DNA of 64,000 bases from JBIQJD01 sp044507695. Its GTDB lineage: Bacteria > Bacteroidota > Ignavibacteria > Ignavibacteriales > Ignavibacteriaceae. Location: the NCBI GenBank assembly GCA_044507695.1, contig JBIQJD010000001.1, positions 1-64,000 of the forward strand. The letters are read 5' to 3'. A program made the translations under genes and the position numbers. The notes under the pieces are model-generated. The model had not been told where the DNA came from and made no database searches. It saw only the letters and a list, made by a program, of their open reading frames with translations. Below are positions 8,352-17,122 of this stretch, in pieces. Numbering within the stretch: position 1 is the first letter of the stretch; each line of letters begins with the position of its first letter.

Positions 8352-10670
8352 TTGAAATCCCCGTCCAGATTCATCATCCATTTAATTAAACCAATTGTAA
8401 TTATATTATTTTTTTCACTGCACTCTTTTGTTTTTGCAGAAGAAGGTGGTTACGCTGTTCCATTTTCAGTTTCAAAAGGAGATACACTTAAGCTCCACCT
8501 TTCAAGCGGAGTTTCATTCTTTACATTAACCATTTTTAAGATTGACAGCTCAGCAAAATTTGTTACTCAATTTGCAGATGTAAATGCTGCAATCCAGCCG
8601 ATGCCTGATAGTGCATTTTATTATGGTCCTCAATGGAATGAAACATTCCGGTTTGTAATTCCTGATGATTGGAGTCCCGGAATTTACCGCGCAGAATTTC
8701 CTGCCATTGAAGGCGGCTATCGCGGAGTTCTTTTTGTTGTAAGAGAAAAAATTCTTGGCAGTTATGCAAAAAATCTTTTAGTGCTCAGCACAAACACATG
8801 GCAGGCATATAATGATTTTGGAGGCAAAAGTTTATACGAATACAATTCATCTGATTTAATAAGAGCACACGCAGTATCAATGAACCGGCCGGCCGCATAT
8901 CCGCTCGGCAGAGATGGCAGCGCTGATTTTTATAAGTATGAATTTAAATTCATTCAATGGCTTACCAAAAATAATATCAGGTTTGAACTTGCTTCACAGC
9001 AGGAACTGGACGCAAATCCCGATTTCCTGCAGAATTATAATCTTGTGATGCTTGCAGGACATAATGAATATTGGTCAAGAAAGGAAAGGATTCAGCTTGA
9101 AAATTATATTTCCGGGGGAGGAAAATTAATTATTCTCGGCGGCAATACGTGCTGGTGGCAGGTACGGTTTGAAGAAAACGGCAGCCTTATGATCTGTTAT
9201 AAGGATGCAGCACTTGACCCTTTAACCGGAGTTGTGGATTCTATTGTTACAACCAATTGGTGGAGAGATCCTGTTAATTATCCTGAAAACATTTTAACCG
9301 GAGTTAGTTTCAGACATGGCGGATTTGTAAATACTCCGGTTGGTAATGAAATTGTTTTTCCCGCAGATTCAGGATACGGAGATTATGCTGCATTCAATAC
9401 TCATCACTGGGTTTTTGAAGGAACCGGACTTGGGGAAGGAGATGAGTTCGGACAGACTAATACAATTGTTGGTTATGAAATAGACGGTGCGGATTTTAAT
9501 TGGCAAAACGGAATTCCTACTGCAACAGGAAATGATTTATCTCCTGCAGGCTTTAGAATACTTGGAATTGCACCGTCGGTAAATTATAATCCCGCAGTAA
9601 CAGGCTCACATGGAACGATGGGAATTTATTTTAATAAAAACGGGGGAGCAGTATTTAATTCCGCAACAACTGATTGGGTTGATGGTTTGTATGATAATCC
9701 AGATGCCGGTTTAACTCCTGATCCGGTAGTTTCAAGAATTACATTAAATGTTATTAACAGATTTTTAGAAAATAAATTTCCGCCGGATATTATTAATTGG
9801 CAGCCGGTTAATCTTATTTCCAAAATAATTAATGGTGAAGAATTGAATATTGGCAGCAGGGAATTTCTTGTTAAACCCGGAGAATCATTGCAGTTATCAA
9901 TCACTGCGCAAGATCCATTAAAACTTCCTGTACAATATTTATTTAAGATGAATGATGAAGTTGTATCGTTCACATCAAATTATAACTTCATTAATTCTGA
10001 GAATAATGTTGGTCCCAAAAAATATGAAATAAAAGGAATGGCAATTAACCCGAATGATACTTCATCCCTCACATGGAATATTTTCAACACAGAACTTGTA
10101 ATCTCAACTGATTCAATTATAGTAGTTGAAAAATCTTCTGCCTTTTCTCATCAGATAAAAGCATTTAATTATTATAATGATGAACTTCACTATTCATTTT
10201 TAATTCCGCCGCCTGCATGGGCAACAATTACTCCTGATGGAATTTTATCAGGCAATTCTCCCGCTGAAACAGGTGAGTATAAATTAATTGTTAAAGTAAC
10301 CAACCAGCACAACCAGATTGCTTTTCAGAATGTTACTTTAAAAGTGATTGATGGTGTAACAAACGTTCATGATCAGGAAATTCCCGCTTCGATAAATTTA
10401 TACCAGAATTATCCGAATCCATTTAATCCTGCAACAACAATCCGTTTTACAATTTCGGAACTTCAGCATGTAACTTTAAAAGTGTTTGATGTTTTAGGAA
10501 ATGAAATTGCAATTCTTATAAATGATGAACTTCCGGCAGGCGAATACAATTTTCACTTCTCAAGAGAAAATCTTCCTTCCGGCAGGCAAAATCTTTCAAG
10601 CGGAATTTATTTCTACCAGTTAAAAGCCGGAGAAAGAATAATTACAAATAAAATGATCCTTCAGAAATAA
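8352..10670 (+). CDS. T9SS-exported N,N-dimethylformamidase-beta-like protein
   Basis: The 772-residue protein has a signal peptide (to about residue 29, FVFAEE), an N-terminal beta domain, then a region like the C-terminal domain of N,N-dimethylformamidase beta subunits (LLVLSTNTWQAYNDFGGKS, VMLAGHNEYWSRKERIQLE, GGGKLIILGGNTCWWQVR). This is a ThuA/glutamine-amidotransferase-like fold. Ig-like segments and a type A sorting domain (NYPNPFNPAT to KMILQK) follow. The reaction is unknown; many such proteins are extracellular and sit near carbohydrate genes. Translation starts at TTG with AAGAGAAG upstream. The gene ends 10 bp before the SGNH hydrolase, so it is probably co-transcribed with the acylation module. 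An in-frame PSGRQN insert duplicates part of the sorting-domain motif. Confidence 0.75.
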   Translation: MKSPSRFIIHLIKPIVIILFFSLHSFVFAEEGGYAVPFSVSKGDTLKLHLSSGVSFFTLTIFKIDSSAKFVTQFADVNAAIQPMPDSAFYYGPQWNETFRFVIPDDWSPGIYRAEFPAIEGGYRGVLFVVREKILGSYAKNLLVLSTNTWQAYNDFGGKSLYEYNSSDLIRAHAVSMNRPAAYPLGRDGSADFYKYEFKFIQWLTKNNIRFELASQQELDANPDFLQNYNLVMLAGHNEYWSRKERIQLENYISGGGKLIILGGNTCWWQVRFEENGSLMICYKDAALDPLTGVVDSIVTTNWWRDPVNYPENILTGVSFRHGGFVNTPVGNEIVFPADSGYGDYAAFNTHHWVFEGTGLGEGDEFGQTNTIVGYEIDGADFNWQNGIPTATGNDLSPAGFRILGIAPSVNYNPAVTGSHGTMGIYFNKNGGAVFNSATTDWVDGLYDNPDAGLTPDPVVSRITLNVINRFLENKFPPDIINWQPVNLISKIINGEELNIGSREFLVKPGESLQLSITAQDPLKLPVQYLFKMNDEVVSFTSNYNFINSENNVGPKKYEIKGMAINPNDTSSLTWNIFNTELVISTDSIIVVEKSSAFSHQIKAFNYYNDELHYSFLIPPPAWATITPDGILSGNSPAETGEYKLIVKVTNQHNQIAFQNVTLKVIDGVTNVHDQEIPASINLYQNYPNPFNPATTIRFTISELQHVTLKVFDVLGNEIAILINDELPAGEYNFHFSRENLPSGRQNLSSGIYFYQLKAGERIITNKMILQK

Positions 10671-10680
10671 CAGGAATACA

Positions 10681-11346
10681 ATGAAGCAATTTTTTTTCGT
10701 GCTGATTGTTACTTCATCAATCATTGCACAGCAGCAGGCAAATTCTGATTCATTCAGGTATAAGACAAATCCAAATTACATTCAGCAGATGGGATTATAT
10801 GAAGTATATAATACCAAAAGCGCTGATGTGGTTATGCTTGGCAATTCAATTACCCAGGGTGTAAACTGGAATGAATTACTCGGCAGGGAACGAATAGTGA
10901 ATCGTGGAATAGCAAGCGATGTTATCGAAGGTTTCAGAAGCCGCTTAAATTTTGTTTTCGATCTTAATCCAAAAGTTTGTTTTATTATGGGTGGAATAAA
11001 TGATATTTACAACTGGATTCCTGTTGATACAATTTTTTCAAGTTACATTAAGTTGATTGAAGAAATTCAGAAGCAGAAAATTCAGGTAGTTATACAATCA
11101 ACTCTGTACGTTTCACCGCGCTGGAATAATGCTGCGGATAGAAATGAGCAGGTTGAAAAGCTGAACCAAATGCTGTCTGATTATGCGAATAAACATAATA
11201 TCATTTTTATGGATTTGAATTCAAAAATGTCATTCCGCAAAATGCTTATTGATGATCTTACATACGATGGAGTTCATCTTAACGGAAAAGGTTATAAAAT
11301 ATGGGGAAAGGAATTAGATAAAGTTCTGAAAAAATTAGGATTGTAA
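10681..11346 (+). CDS. SGNH/GDSL hydrolase, exported
   Basis: This 221-residue SGNH esterase/lipase has all four blocks: nucleophile S56 in LGNSITQG, G76 in NRGIASD, N107 in GGINDIY, and the Asp/His pair D196 and H199 in DGVHLN. It has a signal peptide (about 1-16, SSIIAQ), so it acts in the periplasm or outside. Its overall form is that of the PAF-acetylhydrolase-like/TesA-like group that removes or transfers acyl groups. AGGA precedes the ATG. It follows the dimethylformamidase-like gene by 10 bp and is followed by a 13-bp inverted repeat. Its position before the acyltransferase module suggests acyl-ester turnover on a surface polymer; the substrate is not known. Confidence 0.85.
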   Translation: MKQFFFVLIVTSSIIAQQQANSDSFRYKTNPNYIQQMGLYEVYNTKSADVVMLGNSITQGVNWNELLGRERIVNRGIASDVIEGFRSRLNFVFDLNPKVCFIMGGINDIYNWIPVDTIFSSYIKLIEEIQKQKIQVVIQSTLYVSPRWNNAADRNEQVEKLNQMLSDYANKHNIIFMDLNSKMSFRKMLIDDLTYDGVHLNGKGYKIWGKELDKVLKKLGL

Positions 11347-11666
11347 TTTTTATTGAGAAGAAATGACATCTCTTTATTCAGCGTTGTAAAGAGATGTCAC
11401 TTCTAAACATACTTCCTCTTATAAATTATACCACAACTCTGCCTCATTCTGATAATCCATCTCATTTCAAAATGAGTAAAAAAAATTTTCTTTTAAAAAA
11501 ACTCAATATTAAAATGGTATATAAATTGTTGATGTATACTGAAAAAATTAAAATGGAGTCTGCTGTTGAAGTATACTCCCGCTTAAGTTATTAATTTTTT
11601 TTAAATCCGATATTTTTATATTAAGCAGATAAATTCAACTACTACTTTCAAAAAAACGGAATTACG
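11347..11666 (+). other. intergenic, no gene supported
   Basis: The gap between the two SGNH genes holds a 13-bp inverted repeat and AT-rich sequence. A 66-codon open frame at 11394-11594 has no ribosome site and low-complexity composition. I regard it as chance. The promoter of the acylation module may lie here. Confidence 0.5.
11364..11399. terminator. perfect 13-bp inverted repeat, probable terminator or processing hairpin
   Basis: TGACATCTCTTTA at 11364-11376 pairs perfectly with TAAAGAGATGTCA at 11387-11399 around a 10-base loop, 18 bp after the stop of the first SGNH gene. No U run follows, so it is not a classical rho-independent terminator. It might stabilise the upstream message or end it with help. 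Confidence 0.5.
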
Positions 11667-13082
11667 ATGCCCGATAACAACAGGAACAAGCCTGTTCTGA
11701 TAATTGGATTGGCTATACTTTTTTTTATTCTTCTTTCATTAATTCCCGGCGGAATAAAAATTGGTCCATTTGAATTAAAGCCGGTTGATCTTTTTATTGA
11801 TATTAAACCGGATTCATTACTCACGGCTTTACCAACAGAATTGCAAAATTCTGTTGAGGAAAAAAACGAATCCATCAATTCTTTTAAGTTAACAGCAGCC
11901 GGATTTTTCAATTTAGATTTATTAAAAGACAAAAGCTCTGCAGAAGCTGAAACAAATTTGGATGCTGCACCGCCTGCATTTGAAAAACTCTCCGGAAATG
12001 TTTCTCACATGAATTCATTTTTCAGAGCATTAAAAAATGCAGGAAACAGTCAGGTAAGAATTGCACATTATGGTGATTCAGAAATTGAAGGAGATTTGAT
12101 TACTGCTGATTTCAGGCAGTATCTCCAGGAAAAATTTGGCGGAACGGGCGCCGGATTTCTATCAATTACTTCACAGGATATTGCTTTCCGTACTTCAACA
12201 AAACATACATTTTCAAACAACTGGAATACTGCTTCAGTCTTCAGCGGAAGTATAAGAGATGTTGAAATTGGAATTGACGGATCTGTTTCAATTCCGCAGG
12301 GAAGAGCATGGGTTAAATATGAAACTACAGGAAGATTCAAAAATCTGCGTTCGTTTAATACAGCACGGGTGTTTTATAATAACGCAAAACCAAATGCAAA
12401 AATTTATTACTCCTTTGACGGCGGGCGGGAAATTCCCGTTGAATTAAAAACCGGCTCAGCAGTAAATGAAATTGTATTAAAGGCTGATGGTGAAGTTAAA
12501 TCATTCCGTTTTTCCGCAGAAGATAAATCAGCAAATTTTTACGGCGTAAGTCTTGAAAGCGGCAACGGCGTTTACGTTGATAACTTTCCTTTAAGAGGAA
12601 ACACCGGAGTTTCTATAAGAGATTTTTCCGGAAGAATCTTAAAAGATTTTAACAAGCTGATGGATTATGATTTAATAATCTTAAGCTTCGGTCTGAATGT
12701 TGCCAGTTCTAATCTGAGCGATTATACATGGTATGAAAAAGAAATGATTAAAGCTGTAAACCTTTTAAAAACTTCTTTTCCTCAGGCAAGTATTTTAATA
12801 GTTAGTGTTGGAGATAAAGGAATTAAAAAAGGATCATCGTTTGTTACCGATCCGAATATACCGAAGCTTGTTGCCGCACAGAGAAATATTGCTGTTAAAT
12901 CGGGTGTAGCCTTCTGGAATTTGTTTGAAGCAATGGGCGGTGAGAATTCAATTGCAAAATGGGTAAATGCAAAACCGCCGCTTGCGTTCAAAGATTACAC
13001 ACATGTGAATTTACCGGGCGCAAAAAAAATTGCAGATATGATGGCGGATGCAATTCTTGATGCTTATAAAAATTTCAAATAA
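11667..13082 (+). CDS. membrane-anchored SGNH-like protein (DltD-position)
   Basis: The 471-residue protein has an N-terminal membrane anchor (about residues 8-28) and a periplasmic SGNH-like domain. The nucleophile motif is GDSEIEGD (S138) and the C-terminal catalytic pair is D443/H446 in DYTHVN. A long beta insertion (about 165-300) splits the SGNH blocks, as in AlgX/AlgJ- and DltD-like acyltransferase partners. It heads a tight run with acyl-AMP ligase, carrier protein and MBOAT genes. That is the same set of functions as the dlt operon, where the SGNH-like member helps pass the acyl group to a cell-surface polymer. A close paralog lies in the exopolysaccharide locus at 38922. The family is sure; the exact role and acceptor are inferred. 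Confidence 0.78.
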   Translation: MPDNNRNKPVLIIGLAILFFILLSLIPGGIKIGPFELKPVDLFIDIKPDSLLTALPTELQNSVEEKNESINSFKLTAAGFFNLDLLKDKSSAEAETNLDAAPPAFEKLSGNVSHMNSFFRALKNAGNSQVRIAHYGDSEIEGDLITADFRQYLQEKFGGTGAGFLSITSQDIAFRTSTKHTFSNNWNTASVFSGSIRDVEIGIDGSVSIPQGRAWVKYETTGRFKNLRSFNTARVFYNNAKPNAKIYYSFDGGREIPVELKTGSAVNEIVLKADGEVKSFRFSAEDKSANFYGVSLESGNGVYVDNFPLRGNTGVSIRDFSGRILKDFNKLMDYDLIILSFGLNVASSNLSDYTWYEKEMIKAVNLLKTSFPQASILIVSVGDKGIKKGSSFVTDPNIPKLVAAQRNIAVKSGVAFWNLFEAMGGENSIAKWVNAKPPLAFKDYTHVNLPGAKKIADMMADAILDAYKNFK

Positions 13083-13098
13083 TAAAAAAAGTATCTAA

Positions 13099-14847
13099 AT
13101 GAATAATAATCATCAGCAGGAAATTCTCTGGAACAGGTGGAGTAAAAACGCGGAACAAAATCCCGATGGCGATGCAATCGTTCACTGGATTGCAGGTGAA
13201 GAACCGTTCCGCTGGAGTTATGCACAGCTTCTTAATACCGCGGAAAGTTTTATTGCGGGATTAAAAGCCAACGGAATAAAATCCGGGGAAGTTTGTGCTA
13301 TAATCATCCGGCATAACAAATATTTTTATCCGCTCTATCTTGCTGTTTCAGGATTAGGAGCAATTCCCGCTGTACTTGCTTATCCAAACCCGCGCCTTCA
13401 TCCCGATAAATTCAGGCAGGGAATTGAAGGAATGTCCCAGCGTTCCGGACTTGACTGGATCTTAACCGAAAAAGATCTTGAACCTGTTATTGCTCCTCTT
13501 GTGAAGAAGGAAGACAGCACAATTAAAGGATTGCAGTTTCCGCTTGAGTGGGATCTTTCCAGTAAACTTGAAGGAAAAGACAGAGATGAAGTTCTTTCTG
13601 CGAGAGAAAAATTAAATGAGAATGATCCTGTACTGCTTCAGCATTCATCCGGTACAACGGGATTGCAGAAACCGGTTGTGCTTTCACATAAATCAGTTTT
13701 AGATCATGTAAGATATTACGGCAATGCAATAAAGTTAAACCGGGAAGATAAAATTGTAAGCTGGCTTCCATTGTACCATGATATGGGATTGATTGCAGCA
13801 TTTCATCTTCCGCTTGCAACAGGAATTCCAACTATACAGATTGATACATTTGAGTGGATTGTTGCTCCTGCTCTACTTACAGATGCAGTATCAAAAGAAA
13901 AAGGAACTCTTACATGGCTGCCTAATTTTGCCTTCAACATTATGGCAGATAAAATTTATGATGATGAGCTTGAAGGAACTTCATTAGAAAGCTGGAGATT
14001 AATTATTAATTGCAGTGAGCCTGTACGGGATGAGAGTCATCAGAAATTTATTAATAGATTTTCTAAATACGGATTGAAATCAACTGCCGTTTCAACAAGT
14101 TATGCAATGGCAGAAACTACATTTGCAGTTACACAAAGTGAGCCCGGCAGCCTGGTGAGAAAAATTCTTGCAGACAGAACAGAACTTGCAAATGGAAATG
14201 TAAAGATATCAAACGATCCTGCTGCTTCACGTGTATGTGTATCTTCCGGAAAAACAATTGAAGGATGCGAGATAAGAATTGTTGATGATAACGGAGAAAT
14301 TCTTCCTGAAGGAAAAGTTGGTGAGATTACAATAAGATCTGTTTCAATGTTTGACGGATACCGGAATTACCCGGAAAAAACCGCAGAAGCATTAAAGAAC
14401 GGCTGGTATTATTCAGGTGATTTCGGATTCGTTCATGAGGGATATTATTATATCATTGGAAGGAAAAAAGATATAATAATTGTTGCGGGAAATAATATTT
14501 ACCCGGAAGATGTGGAAGATATTGTATCCCAGGTTGAAGGTGTAATTCCGGGCAGAGTTGTAGCGTTTGGTGAATTTGATGAATCACTCGGTAGCGAGCA
14601 GATAAGTATTGCTGCTGAAACACATATTGCTGATGAAAAGGAACAGAAAGATCTGAAGCTTAAAATTATTAAATCTGCCAATGCAGTAGATATTTCAATT
14701 AAGAAAATTTATCTCGTTCCGCCGAGATGGCTGATAAAAAGTTCCGCGGGCAAACCAAGCAGAAAAGCAAACAGGGAAAGAATTCTTAACAAAAGTAATA
14801 TTGAAGAAGAAATCAAACAGGAATTCTTAGCCAAACAAACAGCATAA
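13099..14847 (+). CDS. fatty-acyl-AMP ligase-like adenylating enzyme
   Basis: The 582-residue ANL-superfamily enzyme has the ATP-binding loop HSSGTTGLQKP (about 182-192), SWLPLYHDMGL (about 221-231), NCSEPVR, and YAMAETTFAVT, all in the form usual for fatty-acyl-AMP ligases rather than CoA ligases. The acidic YSGDFGF and GNNIYPEDVED motifs follow, and the catalytic lysine is K552 in SSAGKPSRKA. The expected reaction is activation of a carboxylic acid as acyl-AMP and transfer to a carrier protein, presumably the one encoded 27 bp downstream. The role matches DltA, but the motifs do not suggest an amino-acid substrate. No clear ribosome site is visible; it starts 16 bp after the SGNH gene. The acyl chain is unknown. 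Confidence 0.85.
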   Translation: MNNNHQQEILWNRWSKNAEQNPDGDAIVHWIAGEEPFRWSYAQLLNTAESFIAGLKANGIKSGEVCAIIIRHNKYFYPLYLAVSGLGAIPAVLAYPNPRLHPDKFRQGIEGMSQRSGLDWILTEKDLEPVIAPLVKKEDSTIKGLQFPLEWDLSSKLEGKDRDEVLSAREKLNENDPVLLQHSSGTTGLQKPVVLSHKSVLDHVRYYGNAIKLNREDKIVSWLPLYHDMGLIAAFHLPLATGIPTIQIDTFEWIVAPALLTDAVSKEKGTLTWLPNFAFNIMADKIYDDELEGTSLESWRLIINCSEPVRDESHQKFINRFSKYGLKSTAVSTSYAMAETTFAVTQSEPGSLVRKILADRTELANGNVKISNDPAASRVCVSSGKTIEGCEIRIVDDNGEILPEGKVGEITIRSVSMFDGYRNYPEKTAEALKNGWYYSGDFGFVHEGYYYIIGRKKDIIIVAGNNIYPEDVEDIVSQVEGVIPGRVVAFGEFDESLGSEQISIAAETHIADEKEQKDLKLKIIKSANAVDISIKKIYLVPPRWLIKSSAGKPSRKANRERILNKSNIEEEIKQEFLAKQTA

Positions 14848-14874
14848 CTGAAGAAAAGCAAACGGAGAGAAATA

Positions 14875-15105
14875 ATGATTTCAGAAAGATTAAAGCAGAC
14901 GATCCTTAAAGAACTTAAACTTGATGATTATGATATCCGTCCTGAAATGCGAGCCGATGAAGTGCCGGGCTGGGATTCACTCAGCCACATAAACGTTATT
15001 CTTGCCGTTGAAAAAGAATATGGCGTACGATTCAAAGGAGTTGAAGTGCTTCGCCTAAAAAACATCGGTGATCTCCAAAAACTTGTTGATTCAAAATTAA
15101 GTTAA
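14875..15105 (+). CDS. acyl carrier protein
   Basis: This 76-residue four-helix carrier protein has the phosphopantetheine attachment serine S35 in GWDSLSH. An acidic helix follows (INVILAVEKEYGV). The VPGWDSLSHIN form is the one often found with MBOAT and FkbH/ligase partners rather than the fatty-acid-synthesis AcpP form. It lies between the acyl-AMP ligase and the MBOAT, so it should hold the activated acyl group as a thioester at the inner membrane. GGAGAGA precedes the ATG. It needs a phosphopantetheinyl transferase, not seen in this window. Confidence 0.92.
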   Translation: MISERLKQTILKELKLDDYDIRPEMRADEVPGWDSLSHINVILAVEKEYGVRFKGVEVLRLKNIGDLQKLVDSKLS

Positions 15106-15203
15106 TAATTGTTATTCCGTTCAATGAAAAGATTTTCTTTAATAGATTCCTGATTTGAACATTGAGGGGGTAATATATTTTTTCTTTAATAACAGGATAA
15201 AAA

Positions 15204-16703
15204 ATGTTTTACTGGTTAGATTTTGACAGACTGATTTCTCTGTTCCAATATGATGAATGGGACCCGCTTCTTTTCAGTACAACATTTTTTTTATTTCTGT
15301 TTTTCGGATTGCTGATTGCTCACAGGTATTTATCAGCCAATAAAACAGGCAGGGTATTACTGCTGCTTGTGTTTTCCTTCTTCTTTTATTATAAGGTAAG
15401 CGGATTATTTTTTCTCCTGCTGATTTTCACTTCCTTTATAAATTATTACGGCGCCATACTGATTGGAAATTCAAAATCACGTACAGGTAAAAAAATTCTT
15501 TTCTTTCTTACTATTGTAATTAATCTTGCACTGCTCGGATATTTCAAGTACACAAACTTCTTCATTCAAATAATAAATGATATCGGCAAAGCCTCTCTTG
15601 ATCCGCTTGAAATACTGCTGCCCATCGGAATATCTTTTTATACATTCAAAGCCATAAGCTATATTGTTGAAGTTTACTGGGAAAATATTGAACCCGAAAA
15701 AAACTTTTTGGATTTCACTTTATACATTTCATACTTTGCAAACATTCTTGCAGGACCTATAGACAGGGCTGATGCATTTCTTCCGCAGGTTAAAAAAGAT
15801 TACGAAGTAAGAAAAGCTGAAATTGGAATGACAATTTATCTTATTGCCGCAGGATTATTTAAGAAGGTAGTTATCGCTGATTATATCAGTTTAAATTTTG
15901 TAGATAGAATTTTTGACAGCCCGCTGCGTTACACCGGAGTTGAAAATCTTCTCGGCATTTACGGTTACGCACTTCAGATTTATTGTGATTTCTCAGGATA
16001 CTCCGATATGGCAATCGGTATTTCATTACTGCTTGGTTTTAAGTTGATGGAGAACTTCAACTCACCATACCAGGCAGGAAGTGTAGCTGAGTTCTGGCGC
16101 AGATGGCATATCTCACTTTCAACATGGCTGCTTGATTATTTATTCAGACCGCTGCAGATGAAATTCCGCAATCTAAGAATTTTGGGAAATGCTTTAGCAC
16201 TTGTAATTACCTTTGGTCTTTGCGGATTATGGCATGGTGCAAACTGGACGTTTATCTTTTGGGGTGCTGTTCATGGTTTCTTTATGGCGTTTTCAATATT
16301 CACCGCAAAACCGCGCAAATTATTTTACAGCAGATTGAAATTAACTGATTCCAGATATGTAAAAGTTTTCCGGGTGATTATTACATTTCATCTTGTGGCA
16401 GCGGCGTGGGTATTCTTCAGAGTTGCAGATATTCAAACCGGATTCGATGTATTCAAACAAATATTTAATTTTTTCCAGGGTGAAGTTTTTATGCAGTTTG
16501 TTGAAGCATATCCGGCTATACTCATCTTAATTATCGTTGGATATATTCTGCATTTCATTCCAAAATCAGTTGAGATAAAAACCGCTGAAATCATTTCTAA
16601 CACGCCGCTTATCGGACAGGCAGCAATTCTCGCTTTAATGTTCTGGATAGCAGCGCAGGCAAAGTCTGCAGATCTTCAGCCGTTCATCTATTTCCAATTT
16701 TAA
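15204..16703 (+). CDS. MBOAT family O-acyltransferase (AlgI/DltB-like)
   Basis: This 499-residue polytopic membrane protein has the MBOAT core: IGISFYTFKAISY (about 141-153), the re-entrant CDFSGYSDMAIG (261-272), FWRRWHISLSTW with H302, and the active-site GLWHGANWT with H344. These match the AlgI/DltB branch, which moves an acyl group from a cytoplasmic donor to an extracytoplasmic polymer hydroxyl. It follows the carrier protein by 98 bp with AGGA before its ATG, so the donor is probably the acyl-carrier thioester. With the SGNH-like protein it completes a Dlt-like set. The acceptor could be an exopolysaccharide, lipopolysaccharide or peptidoglycan; this genome type has no teichoic acid. 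Confidence 0.92.
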   Translation: MFYWLDFDRLISLFQYDEWDPLLFSTTFFLFLFFGLLIAHRYLSANKTGRVLLLLVFSFFFYYKVSGLFFLLLIFTSFINYYGAILIGNSKSRTGKKILFFLTIVINLALLGYFKYTNFFIQIINDIGKASLDPLEILLPIGISFYTFKAISYIVEVYWENIEPEKNFLDFTLYISYFANILAGPIDRADAFLPQVKKDYEVRKAEIGMTIYLIAAGLFKKVVIADYISLNFVDRIFDSPLRYTGVENLLGIYGYALQIYCDFSGYSDMAIGISLLLGFKLMENFNSPYQAGSVAEFWRRWHISLSTWLLDYLFRPLQMKFRNLRILGNALALVITFGLCGLWHGANWTFIFWGAVHGFFMAFSIFTAKPRKLFYSRLKLTDSRYVKVFRVIITFHLVAAAWVFFRVADIQTGFDVFKQIFNFFQGEVFMQFVEAYPAILILIIVGYILHFIPKSVEIKTAEIISNTPLIGQAAILALMFWIAAQAKSADLQPFIYFQF

Positions 16704-16709
16704 TCGGCG

Positions 16710-16973
16710 TTAAAATAAATCATTAATAAAATTAAGCACTATCTTATTTGCTGTGGAATGCACATTCAAAAAGCGGTGTATCTTTTCATAATTATCCTGA
16801 CCGCCCACTTGTTCAGGTTTTAATAACAATTTTTCAGATAAAACTATTCTCTTTTCCTCAAAACCCGTAAAATCGAGTTTTCTGATACCAATGTTACTCA
16901 GAGGTTCAATGTTAAGTAATCCGGACAACTGAAATAGAATGGCAAGAATTATTAAAGACAGGAGCTTTCTCAT
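16710..16973 (-). CDS. small secreted hypothetical protein
   Basis: The 87-residue protein is unrecognised. It starts MRKLLSLIILAILFQLSG, a convincing signal peptide or anchor, and the ATG at 16973 has a GAGGG ribosome site 6 bases upstream. An in-frame GTG four codons earlier overlaps that site and is less likely. The remainder is charged (FEEKRIVLSEKLLLKPEQ) with no known motif. It converges on the MBOAT gene with 6 bp between stops. It could be a small periplasmic protein or a fragment. Confidence 0.55.
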   Translation of the reverse strand: MRKLLSLIILAILFQLSGLLNIEPLSNIGIRKLDFTGFEEKRIVLSEKLLLKPEQVGGQDNYEKIHRFLNVHSTANKIVLNFINDLF

Positions 16974-17122
16974 TTTAGCCCTCACTAAAATTGATTTTAC
17001 AGAGGGATATGCAACTGAAATGCCATTGAGCTTTTGAGCTGTTTTGAAGATTATTTCATTAATTTATGATGAACTAAGTTCCTGCTCCGCGAAATTTTTG
17101 CTTAGTTATTCTTTGCGCTATT

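Noticed and set aside
11394..11594. 66-codon open frame between the SGNH genes
   Set aside because: No ribosome site, low-complexity composition, overlaps the inverted repeat; no recognisable domain.
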